Positions 1 through 5,628 of a stretch of 5,769 bases of DNA are shown in pieces; the stretch's first letter is position 1; each line of letters opens with the position of its first letter. Under the pieces are notes generated by a model, which was not told where the DNA came from, made no database searches, and saw only the letters and a list, made by a program, of their open reading frames with translations. The DNA comes from Desulfocapsa sulfexigens. Its GTDB lineage: Bacteria > Desulfobacterota > Desulfobulbia > Desulfobulbales > Desulfocapsaceae. The translations under genes and the position numbers were made by a program. The DNA lies in contig DQVD01000427.1 of the NCBI GenBank assembly GCA_015661935.1, forward strand, positions 1 through 5,769, given 5' to 3'.

Positions 1-125
1 CGGACACTGCCATCCGGTAATCCTACAATCGTGAACATGGGTAAACCGAGCGCAAGATCCACTTCAACCATTACTGACAGGCCATCAACCCCAAGTACTG
101 CGCCGCTATGAACCTTTGCAAGCAT
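1..125 (-). CDS. comM: ComM/YifB-family Mg-chelatase-like AAA+ ATPase, N-terminal fragment
   Basis: The minus strand from base 125 reads MLAKVHSGAVLGVDGLSVMV and continues EVDLALGLPMFTIVGLPDGSV to the window edge, about 41 residues. This matches the start of the YifB/ComM family, whose N-terminal domain typically begins M-hydrophobic-A-K-V/T and carries 'VEVD...GLP.F.IVGLPD'. Family members are about 500 residues with a Lon-protease-like N-terminal fold followed by a Mg-chelatase-type AAA+ ATPase. ComM is known as a branch-migration helicase that helps integrate transforming DNA. The ATPase motifs lie outside the window. The ATG at 125-123 fits the family start. The nearest purine-rich stretch (AGGG at 144-141) is about 15 nt upstream, far for a ribosome binding site. 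The E1 hairpin lies 52 nt upstream, between this gene and the trmN6-like gene on the same strand. Family is fairly sure; whether the protein is intact is unknown. Confidence 0.85.
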   Translation of the reverse strand, partial: MLAKVHSGAVLGVDGLSVMVEVDLALGLPMFTIVGLPDGSV

Positions 126-177
126 TAGTTATTATATATTCCCTTTAAGTTTATTAATTCTGGCACATTAAGTATTA

Positions 178-266
178 ACAGGTGCTTCAGCTTCGTCCGT
201 TTGAGATTGCGTAGCATATGCAGTTATATGTAAGCAGGCTCAAACGGACGAAGATGGGGTGCCTGT
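178..266 (+). repeat. Element E1: long hairpin with conserved 23-nt apical loop, copy 1
   Basis: An imperfect inverted repeat with 33-nt arms (178-210 and 234-266) and a 23-nt loop (211-233). Bases 191-205 pair perfectly with 239-253. Bases 207-210 pair with 234-237 with one T-G wobble, and A206/G238 is a mismatch. The lower stem 178-190 pairs with 254-266 at 12 of 13 positions if four G-T wobbles are allowed. These wobbles exist only on the plus strand, so that strand is the likely folding one. The loop contains the palindrome GCATATGC (214-221), and the lower stem contains TGGGGTGC (255-262). The same architecture recurs as E2 at 5629-5719. E1 ends 6 bases before the trmN6-like stop codon (complement of 273-275) and lies tail-to-tail to that gene. 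No T-run follows it on either strand, so a classical terminator is unlikely. It could be a small RNA, a 3'UTR/5'UTR element or a folded DNA site. Confidence 0.8.
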
Positions 267-272
267 GAGCGC

Positions 273-1040
273 TTACGGGTCATAGAACTGTTGCATTTCT
301 TCAGTATAAGCACCATCTTTCTTATCGTAAATATAAAAAGGTGCCATTATTTCCACTCCTTCTCCGCCATTTTTAACGGCTTCAATCAATACCAGACGGG
401 CACCTGTTGAAGGATCCGGATAGGAATAAACAAGCTGCATTCTTTTTGCTGTCAGGCGCTGTTGCTCAAGTGAAAGTAGTAAGGTCGTAAGACCATTTGC
501 GGGATAAACCATAACCACTTTCCCTCTGTTCTTTACAGCAATAGCTGCAGCAGAAACAACTTCCGGTAAGGTACAGTTAACCTGATGTCTGGCAATCTCA
601 GCTTCTTTATTTTTGGATTGTCTGCCACTGCCAACACTATAAAATGGCGGGTTGCATAGTATCGTGGAAAAGGATTCCGGCTTCAGGTTCTTCTTTATAT
701 CGCGCAGATCTCCTTCAACGACCTCCATCTGGTTCTGAAACTGATTGAGATCAATGTTTTCCCGTGCAAGTCCGGCAAGTCCTTTCTGGAGTTCAAAGGC
801 TGTAATTGATGAGATAGAACTGCTGAAGCGATACAGAAGAATAAGCCCAACAACACCGCATCCCGCCCCAAGATCCAGAATACGTTCATTGGTATTCAAC
901 CGAACAAAGTGAGCAAGAAGCACGGGATCTATGGAAAACCGATAGCCATCCCGGTGCTGCACACAGTGAAGTGCACCATCAAACAGAGTGTCTCTGCTTC
1001 GCTTACCCTCAGCCAAGCCGCTGAACGTCTTCACCTTCAA
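273..1040 (-). CDS. TrmN6/YfiC-like tRNA1(Val) adenine-37 N6-methyltransferase (COG4123 family)
   Basis: A SAM-dependent class I methyltransferase of about 250 residues. Motif I reads ILDLGAGCGVVGL (residues 54-66), where SAM binds. The catalytic NPPF tetrad of amino-group N6-adenine methylases is at 130-133, followed by a conserved ARHQ at 150-153. The N-terminal stretch DTLFDGALHCVQHRDGYRFS then IDPVLLA is typical of the TrmN6/YfiC branch, which in E. coli makes m6A37 in tRNA1(Val). The target here is inferred from the family only. The start is uncertain: the longest form begins with TTG at 1040 and overlaps the upstream DUF1015 gene by 32 nt. A GTG at 1034 and a TTG at 1016 (8-nt overlap with the upstream TGA) are alternatives. 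None has a strong ribosome binding site, which suggests translation coupled to the upstream gene. The stop is followed almost directly by hairpin E1. Confidence 0.85.
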   Translation of the reverse strand: MKVKTFSGLAEGKRSRDTLFDGALHCVQHRDGYRFSIDPVLLAHFVRLNTNERILDLGAGCGVVGLILLYRFSSSISSITAFELQKGLAGLARENIDLNQFQNQMEVVEGDLRDIKKNLKPESFSTILCNPPFYSVGSGRQSKNKEAEIARHQVNCTLPEVVSAAAIAVKNRGKVVMVYPANGLTTLLLSLEQQRLTAKRMQLVYSYPDPSTGARLVLIEAVKNGGEGVEIMAPFYIYDKKDGAYTEEMQQFYDP

Positions 1041-2397
1041 TCAGTTGATTGAAAAGAAGTCCCGTCATGATTTTCGGATAAAAATATGTGGATTTATGGG
1101 GCATTATCAAGCCTTCGTCAGCAACCCGTTTCACCTGTTTTACTCGTGTGGAATTCATCACAAAAAGAAGTGGAGTCTTTTTTTCTGTTCCATTGTCATG
1201 ACATGTTTTGACAGCAACATCCATTGCCTCGTCCGGATCACTGAAATATCGTATCAAATTATCCGCTTCACAGCGTTTGTGATCAAGCTCAAGAGCACCC
1301 TGTATGATTACATCAGAGAGCACAACCACATCAAGATCCTGCAACTGTTTCGGTTTATCACTCAGGAGTTTTTGCGCTTCCGGTTTCACGATAAGCAACA
1401 GACAGCGATCTTCGCCCGGATGATACACGCCAAATGTTTTAGCACTCTTACCAGCCTCCTTCCCTTCCTCTTCTTCCTCCATTCTTGAAAAGACCCCGCA
1501 TAACAACACTTCTCTTGCACCACCTGTTATTTCTTCAAGTTCAAACCATGGAGAAAGACGCGTACACAGCTCATCAAATGACAATTTTCCAGGCCAATGT
1601 ACAAGACGATGAGTGGGCAGCACGGACAGTCCCGGATCCTCCATGGGGCAAAGATACATCATAATGTGGTTTGCCGGGTCTTTATCGGTGAAGCTACTGT
1701 TTCGTTTCTTTTGCAGACGTCTATATTCAAGAGCCGTTGTATAACGATGATGACCATCGGCAATATATAAGGGTTTATCCATAAAAAAGTCCTGCACCTG
1801 CATAATAATTGCGCCATCGGTTACACGGTACAGGGAATGAATACAACCATCTTCGTCAGTGATTCTTCCCATGGGATCGTGTTCTGTTGCACCATCCATC
1901 AGGGCCAGAACCTTATTTTCTTCATCGGAGTAAAGTGAAAAAATCTGACTGAACTGTGCCTTTGTTGTATCGAGCAGGCGCAGTCTGTCATTGATAACTG
2001 AATTAAAAATTTCTTCATGGGGTTTTACCACCCCTTCACTAAACTCGGCGAGCCCAACTTGGGCAATTATTCCTTTTCTTGTGAGCGTTTTGCCGCTTGG
2101 ATGCTTATACTGAACTGTATACAAATAGAGAGCGGGTTGTGTGTCGCGTCTCAACACATCAAGATCCAGCCATTTCTGAAAAAGGTCGGCCACATCCTGA
2201 TCTCTGGCACCATCGCCAATGGTGCCACCCGGATTTTTAATAATATCCAGACGAATCATGGAATAAGGGTTTTTAGCTGTGTAAGATTCCACAGCATTTT
2301 CGCTGATAACGTCATATGGAGGCGTAACAACATCGTCTAGACTGCCTACTTTTTCAATATTAAAAGATACGCCCTTAAAGGGTGCGATAAAGGCCAT
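1009..2397 (-). CDS. DUF1015 family protein
   Basis: A 462-residue soluble protein that matches the full length of the DUF1015 (COG4198) family. Recognisable family blocks are the N-terminal IAPFKGV (4-10), VTPPYDVI (24-31), NPYSMIRLD (43-51), KPHEEIF (125-131), YIADGHHRYTTALEY (211-225), LPTHRLV (260-266) and a C-terminal MPHKSTYFYPK (432-442). The ADGHHR box is the best candidate for an active or nucleotide-binding site. It resembles the G-x-[HR]-R boxes of ParB/sulfiredoxin-fold proteins, including serine kinases of that fold, but this is a weak inference and the biochemical role is unknown. Residues 306-320 (MEEEEEGKEAGKSAK) form a charged low-complexity segment, probably a surface insertion. 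The ATG at 2397 is preceded by AAAAAAGGAG 9 bases away, a good ribosome binding site. The gene overlaps the trmN6-like gene at its 3' end and diverges from queD. Confidence 0.88.
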   Translation of the reverse strand: MAFIAPFKGVSFNIEKVGSLDDVVTPPYDVISENAVESYTAKNPYSMIRLDIIKNPGGTIGDGARDQDVADLFQKWLDLDVLRRDTQPALYLYTVQYKHPSGKTLTRKGIIAQVGLAEFSEGVVKPHEEIFNSVINDRLRLLDTTKAQFSQIFSLYSDEENKVLALMDGATEHDPMGRITDEDGCIHSLYRVTDGAIIMQVQDFFMDKPLYIADGHHRYTTALEYRRLQKKRNSSFTDKDPANHIMMYLCPMEDPGLSVLPTHRLVHWPGKLSFDELCTRLSPWFELEEITGGAREVLLCGVFSRMEEEEEGKEAGKSAKTFGVYHPGEDRCLLLIVKPEAQKLLSDKPKQLQDLDVVVLSDVIIQGALELDHKRCEADNLIRYFSDPDEAMDVAVKTCHDNGTEKKTPLLFVMNSTRVKQVKRVADEGLIMPHKSTYFYPKIMTGLLFNQLIEGEDVQRLG

Positions 2398-2515
2398 GCG
2401 GGATATCTCCTTTTTTGCTACAATGATCTAAGATGGTGAGTTTCTTTTCGACTCTACTGAACAAATCAAAACATAGAACACTAACACTTTACCTTGTAAA
2501 CATTCAAGCTTTGCA

Positions 2516-2552
2516 GCTGTTTTTATCTCACTTTTTTTAACAAAAAAACAGC
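2516..2552 (+). promoter_or_regulatory. AT-rich queD leader with two mutually exclusive hairpins
   Basis: Directly upstream of the queD ribosome binding site, GCTGTTTTT (2516-2524) is complementary to AAAAACAGC (2544-2552). The same A-run (2542-2548) can instead pair with the T-run at 2532-2538 across a 3-nt loop. The two folds exclude each other. It does not look like a preQ1 riboswitch: I see no C-rich loop or pseudoknot tail of the known classes. The pairing is weak (mostly A-T) and may be chance in an AT-rich leader. I found no convincing -35/-10 pair on either strand in the divergent region 2398-2567, though promoters for both flanking transcription units should lie there. Confidence 0.25.
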
Positions 2553-2554
2553 AT

Positions 2555-2560
2555 GGGAGA
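2555..2560 (+). promoter_or_regulatory. Ribosome binding site that sets the queD start
   Basis: GGGAGA lies 7-8 bases before the ATG at 2568. It also sits immediately after an upstream in-frame ATG at 2553, so that ATG would be inside the ribosome binding site and has no site of its own. This favours 2568 as the start codon. Confidence 0.75.
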
Positions 2561-2567
2561 ACTTAAT

Positions 2568-2948
2568 ATGTACGATATTTTTATTAAAACACATTTTGCA
2601 GGTGCCCATCATCTACGCGACTATCCCGGAAATTGTGAAAGACCTCACGGCCACAACTGGAAAGTCAAAGTAACTGTACGGGCCAGTAAAGTTGATAAGC
2701 TTGGCATGGGCATCGATTTTAAACTCCTTAAAAAGATTGTAAACGTAGCTATAGATGATCTTGACCACCATAATCTCAACGAACTTCCAGCTTTTCGGGA
2801 TCGTAATCCATCGTCGGAACATATTGCAGCACATCTTTTTGAAACCCTGCAACCGGATTTGCAACATGATCGCTACAAGCTTCATTGCGTGGAAGTATGG
2901 GAAACAGACACATCGGGATTAATCTATTACGGGCCGGATGCACAATAA
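2568..2948 (+). CDS. queD: QueD, 6-carboxytetrahydropterin synthase
   Basis: This enzyme converts dihydroneopterin triphosphate to 6-carboxy-5,6,7,8-tetrahydropterin, an early step in 7-deazaguanine (queuosine) synthesis. The 126-residue product has the usual QueD length. The zinc ligands are visible as H14 in FAGAHHL and H27 and H29 in CERPHGHNW. The catalytic cysteine C23 lies four residues before the first of the HGH histidines, and the catalytic D66-H67 pair is in LDHHNLNE. The pterin-anchoring glutamate is probably E112 in VEVWETDTSG. The GMGIDF block (47-51) is also typical. An in-frame ATG five codons upstream (2553) would give 131 residues but falls at the ribosome binding site. The gene ends with an 11-nt overlap into queE, whose product acts on QueD's product. 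PTPS paralogues exist, but C-x3-HGH plus the queE neighbour make QueD the clear call. Confidence 0.95.
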   Translation: MYDIFIKTHFAGAHHLRDYPGNCERPHGHNWKVKVTVRASKVDKLGMGIDFKLLKKIVNVAIDDLDHHNLNELPAFRDRNPSSEHIAAHLFETLQPDLQHDRYKLHCVEVWETDTSGLIYYGPDAQ

Positions 2949-3606
2949 AATCAACATCTCGGAAATTTTTTACTCCATACAGGGGGAATCAAGCTATGCT
3001 GGCTTCCCCTGTGTCTTTATTCGCTTGAGTGGATGCAATCTAAGATGTACATATTGTGATGCTGACTACACCTGGCAGGATGGAGAAACAGAGTATATTG
3101 ATACTGTTATTGATACGATTGAACACTATCCCTGTGACCTGATAGAAGTAACAGGCGGTGAGCCTCTTTTTCAGGAAAACTGCCTGGAACTGCTCTCTAG
3201 ACTTATACTCCGAAAGAAAACTGTGCTTCTGGAAAGCAATGGTTCTTTTTCCATTGAGAACGTTCCGCTTGAAGTCATTGTAATTCTTGATGTGAAATGT
3301 CCAGACAGTGGATCAAAGGACAGTCTTCATCCTGACAATGTTCGGTTAATAAAGGATAGAATTGATAAAATTCCAAATTCATGTGAACTTAAATTTGTTC
3401 TTTCGTCGCGAACTGATTATCTCTATGCAAAGGATTTTATCCATAAAAACACATTAATAAACACGCTCCCGATTCTTTTTTCTCCAGTACAAAAAGGATT
3501 GGCAGCAGACACTTTAGCTGATTGGATTATGGAAGATGGCTTGAATGTTCGCCTGCAACTCCAACTACACACCATACTCTGGCCCGGTATTAGTCGGGGA
3601 GTATAG
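2938..3606 (+). CDS. queE: QueE, 7-carboxy-7-deazaguanine synthase (radical SAM)
   Basis: A radical SAM enzyme that rearranges 6-carboxytetrahydropterin to 7-carboxy-7-deazaguanine, the step after QueD. The 222-residue protein opens with ISEIFYSIQGESSYAGFPC. It carries the 4Fe-4S cluster motif C33-x3-C37-x2-C40 (CNLRCTYCD) and the SAM-binding TGGEP at 72-76. It ends with LQLQLHTILWPGISRGV, the characteristic QueE C-terminus, so it appears complete. The ATG at 2938 lies inside the queD 3' end (11-nt overlap), with only a weak purine-rich GGGCCGG before it, which suggests coupled translation. QueC and QueF, needed to reach preQ0 and preQ1, are not in the window. Confidence 0.95.
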   Translation: MHNKINISEIFYSIQGESSYAGFPCVFIRLSGCNLRCTYCDADYTWQDGETEYIDTVIDTIEHYPCDLIEVTGGEPLFQENCLELLSRLILRKKTVLLESNGSFSIENVPLEVIVILDVKCPDSGSKDSLHPDNVRLIKDRIDKIPNSCELKFVLSSRTDYLYAKDFIHKNTLINTLPILFSPVQKGLAADTLADWIMEDGLNVRLQLQLHTILWPGISRGV

Positions 3607-3629
3607 GATTTTCTATTTGAAATAACAGA

Positions 3630-4655
3630 ATGAAAAAAACAGTTCCAGTTGATGAAGCAGTGGGCATGGTGCTTCCTCACGATATTACCGAAATAGTCAA
3701 AGACAAGTTCAAGGGCAGAGCCTTTAAAAAGGGGCACGTTATACGTGCTGAAGATATAGAGCACCTGAAAAGTCTTGGAAAAGAAAATATCTATGTCCTG
3801 AAACTCGGGCCCAACGAAATACACGAAAATGAGGCGGCTCAAATACTGGCCACTGCCCTTTCAGGCCCCGGCTCCATGCTTTCATCAGAACCCGTTGAAG
3901 GAAAAATCGCCATACTTGCAGAACGTGATGGACTTCTTAAAATAAACGAAGAAGCTCTCTATCAGTTTAATCTGCTTGGAGAAGTAATGTGTGCCACCCT
4001 GCAGACCAACACACCTGTCAAAAAGGGTGACGATATTGCGGCCACCCGTCTTATTCCACTTGTTTCTGAGCGAGCTACCGTTCTTGAGGCTGCAACTATT
4101 GCCACCAACTCAAGCCCGATTATTGAAGTAAAAGCATTACGCAATGCAAGAGTAAGCCTAATCATAACCGGCAATGAAGTCTTTCATGGAAGAATCGAAG
4201 ACAAGTTTGAAAAAGTTTTGCGGGGAAAACTTGAGCAACTTGGCTCCGAGGTAATTTCCGTCACATTTGCCCCAGATGATATCGATACTATAGCAGAAGC
4301 AATTATCAACGCCATAGGTGCCGGAGCAGATCTTATCATCACATCCGGTGGCATGTCCGTCGATCCTGATGACGTTACCCGAATGGGCATTGAAAAAGCA
4401 GGGGGCACTGACTGCTATTACGGCACACCGATTCTTCCCGGTGCCATGTTTTTAAGTGGTCGCATTGGAGATATCCCAGTGCTTGGTTTACCTGCCTGCG
4501 GGATGTTTCATAACATCACAATATTTGATTTAATTCTACCGCGAATCCTTGTCGGTGAGCAAATTGGCCGTGAAGAATTTGCAAGAATGGGACACGGCGG
4601 ACTTTGCCGAAACTGTAAACGATGTCAATATCCGGTATGTAGCTTTGGAAAATAA
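3630..4655 (+). CDS. MoeA-like molybdopterin-binding protein with C-terminal cysteine cluster
   Basis: A 341-residue protein related to MoeA, but shorter than true MoeA (about 400 residues) and organised differently. The N-terminal half (1-165) starts KKTVPVDEAVGMVLPHDITE, a MoeA-type opening. The C-terminal half carries a MogA/MoeA molybdopterin-binding domain: VSLIITGNEV (175-184), IITSGGMSVDPDD (236-248), LPGAMF (269-274) and VLGLPACGMFHN (284-295). The tail contains C326-x2-C329-x2-C332-x4-C337 ending in PVCSFGK, a possible Zn or Fe-S site not present in classical MoeA. Such tails occur in annotated 'molybdopterin-binding proteins' of anaerobes, to my recollection. The role may be to handle molybdenum cofactor or sense it; insertion activity is not proven. 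It begins 23 nt after queE with a poor ribosome binding site and its 3' end overlaps the rluA-like gene. Confidence 0.85.
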   Translation: MKKTVPVDEAVGMVLPHDITEIVKDKFKGRAFKKGHVIRAEDIEHLKSLGKENIYVLKLGPNEIHENEAAQILATALSGPGSMLSSEPVEGKIAILAERDGLLKINEEALYQFNLLGEVMCATLQTNTPVKKGDDIAATRLIPLVSERATVLEAATIATNSSPIIEVKALRNARVSLIITGNEVFHGRIEDKFEKVLRGKLEQLGSEVISVTFAPDDIDTIAEAIINAIGAGADLIITSGGMSVDPDDVTRMGIEKAGGTDCYYGTPILPGAMFLSGRIGDIPVLGLPACGMFHNITIFDLILPRILVGEQIGREEFARMGHGGLCRNCKRCQYPVCSFGK

Positions 4656-5526
4656 CAACACATCAGAAAAACAAATTCACTGCAATATCACAGTTACTGC
4701 CCCGGCAGTTGCCTGTCAGATTCTTGCAGATACCAGCGGATTGCCCAAAGAGCGAATCAAACATGCCATGGTGAGAGGTGCCGTCTGGTTAAAAAGACCG
4801 GGTAAAAAAGAACGGCGCCTGCGTAAAGCAAAATTCAAGCTCCTGCCTGATGATTTCATTCAACTCTTTTATGATGCAAAGGTTCTTTCCCAAACCCCGC
4901 AGGAACCTACGTGTATTGCAAGTTATGATGATTACAGTGTCTGGTTCAAGCCACCCTGGTTACTTAGTCAGGGAAGTCGATACGGAGACCACTGTTCCCT
5001 TCTTCGCCTTGCCGAAAAAAGTAATCTGGATATCGATTACAAACTTATTCACAGACTTGATCGTGAAGCATCCGGCCTTATGCTTCTTGCCCACAATCGA
5101 AATGCTGCAATGCTTCTCTCAAAACTTTTTCAGGAAGACCAAATAGAGAAAAGATACTTTGCCGAAGTCCATGGCAAGCCCCAAATACCGGAAAAAGGAT
5201 TACAACTGACAACGGATCTTGACGATCGATCAGCGTGCACTGAGATCCTGTCAGCATCACCTGGAAGGACTGAGCAGAATACGATACTTGATATTCAGCT
5301 CCATACCGGACGTCTGCATCAGATACGACGACATCTTGCGGACTTTGGACATCCTGTAGTCGGTGATCCAAAATATGGGGAAGTGCAACAAAGAGGGCGT
5401 TATGAACTCCATCTCTGTGCCTGGAAAATCAGCTTTCTCTCCCCTTTTACGCAGGAACAGACTTCTTTTCAGGTACCACGCGGAATGCGGCCTTCTTTTC
5501 TTGCTGATATTCCTGCCAGCAATTAG
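4645..5526 (+). CDS. RluA-family pseudouridine synthase
   Basis: This enzyme isomerises uridine to pseudouridine in rRNA or tRNA; the exact target cannot be assigned. Numbering from TTG at 4645 (293 residues), an S4-like RNA-binding region spans about 18-77 (VACQILADTSGLPKERIKHA through LPDDFIQL). The catalytic domain follows, with FKPPWLLSQGSRYGDHCSLL (101-120), HRLDREASGLML (136-147) containing catalytic D139, LHTGRLHQIRRH (219-230) and GHPVVGDPKYG (235-245). The reading frame is open upstream to TTG 4549, with GTG codons at 4555 and 4570. A start there would overlap the MoeA-like gene by up to 107 nt, exactly where that gene encodes its cysteine tail, so the extra residues are probably incidental. 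TTG 4645 leaves an 11-nt overlap. No start has a strong ribosome binding site except a GGTGAG before GTG 4570, so the start is uncertain. The stop lies in a perfect hairpin. Confidence 0.88.
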   Translation: MENNNTSEKQIHCNITVTAPAVACQILADTSGLPKERIKHAMVRGAVWLKRPGKKERRLRKAKFKLLPDDFIQLFYDAKVLSQTPQEPTCIASYDDYSVWFKPPWLLSQGSRYGDHCSLLRLAEKSNLDIDYKLIHRLDREASGLMLLAHNRNAAMLLSKLFQEDQIEKRYFAEVHGKPQIPEKGLQLTTDLDDRSACTEILSASPGRTEQNTILDIQLHTGRLHQIRRHLADFGHPVVGDPKYGEVQQRGRYELHLCAWKISFLSPFTQEQTSFQVPRGMRPSFLADIPASN

Positions 5527-5581
5527 TGCCTTACAGAACAATTTCTTGTTTTTTTTCAAAGAAATTGTTCTGTAAGGCACT
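5525..5581. terminator. Perfect 23-bp inverted repeat overlapping the rluA stop; possible terminator or 3' end stabiliser
   Basis: Arms 5525-5547 and 5559-5581 are perfectly complementary over 23 bp with an 11-nt loop (5548-5558) that holds eight consecutive T. The last two bases of the rluA TAG stop belong to the left arm. It lies at the end of the queD-rluA transcription unit, where a terminator is expected. However, the T-run is in the loop and not after the stem on either strand, so it is not a canonical intrinsic terminator. It might protect the mRNA 3' end, act in both directions, or be the remnant of a small repeat. Its arm sequences are unrelated to E1 and E2. Confidence 0.55.
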
Positions 5582-5628
5582 TATCCAGTGAACTGCCTTT
5601 CTTCCGGAACAGGGTTAGGTAAATATTC

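Noticed and set aside
131..136. TATAAT on the minus strand as a -10 box for comM
   Set aside because: It sits only 5 bases before the ATG, with no matching -35 hexamer at the right distance; likely chance in an AT-rich stretch.
178..266. E1 as an integron attC site
   Set aside because: attC sites conserve the base of the hairpin (GTTRRRY/RYYYAAC boxes) and vary at the tip. Here the tip is conserved and the stem varies, and no integrase or cassette array is visible.
988..1488. 166-codon plus-strand open frame
   Set aside because: It lies antisense to the well-supported DUF1015 and trmN6-like genes, shows no family motif, and has the composition of a reverse-strand shadow.
2490..2567. preQ1 riboswitch upstream of queD
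   Set aside because: The leader is almost pure A/T with no conserved C-rich loop or A-rich tail pairing of the known preQ1 classes; the A/T-run pairings are weak.
2553..2567. Upstream in-frame ATG for queD
   Set aside because: It directly abuts the GGGAGA that serves the ATG at 2568, has no ribosome binding site of its own, and would add five residues not typical of the family.
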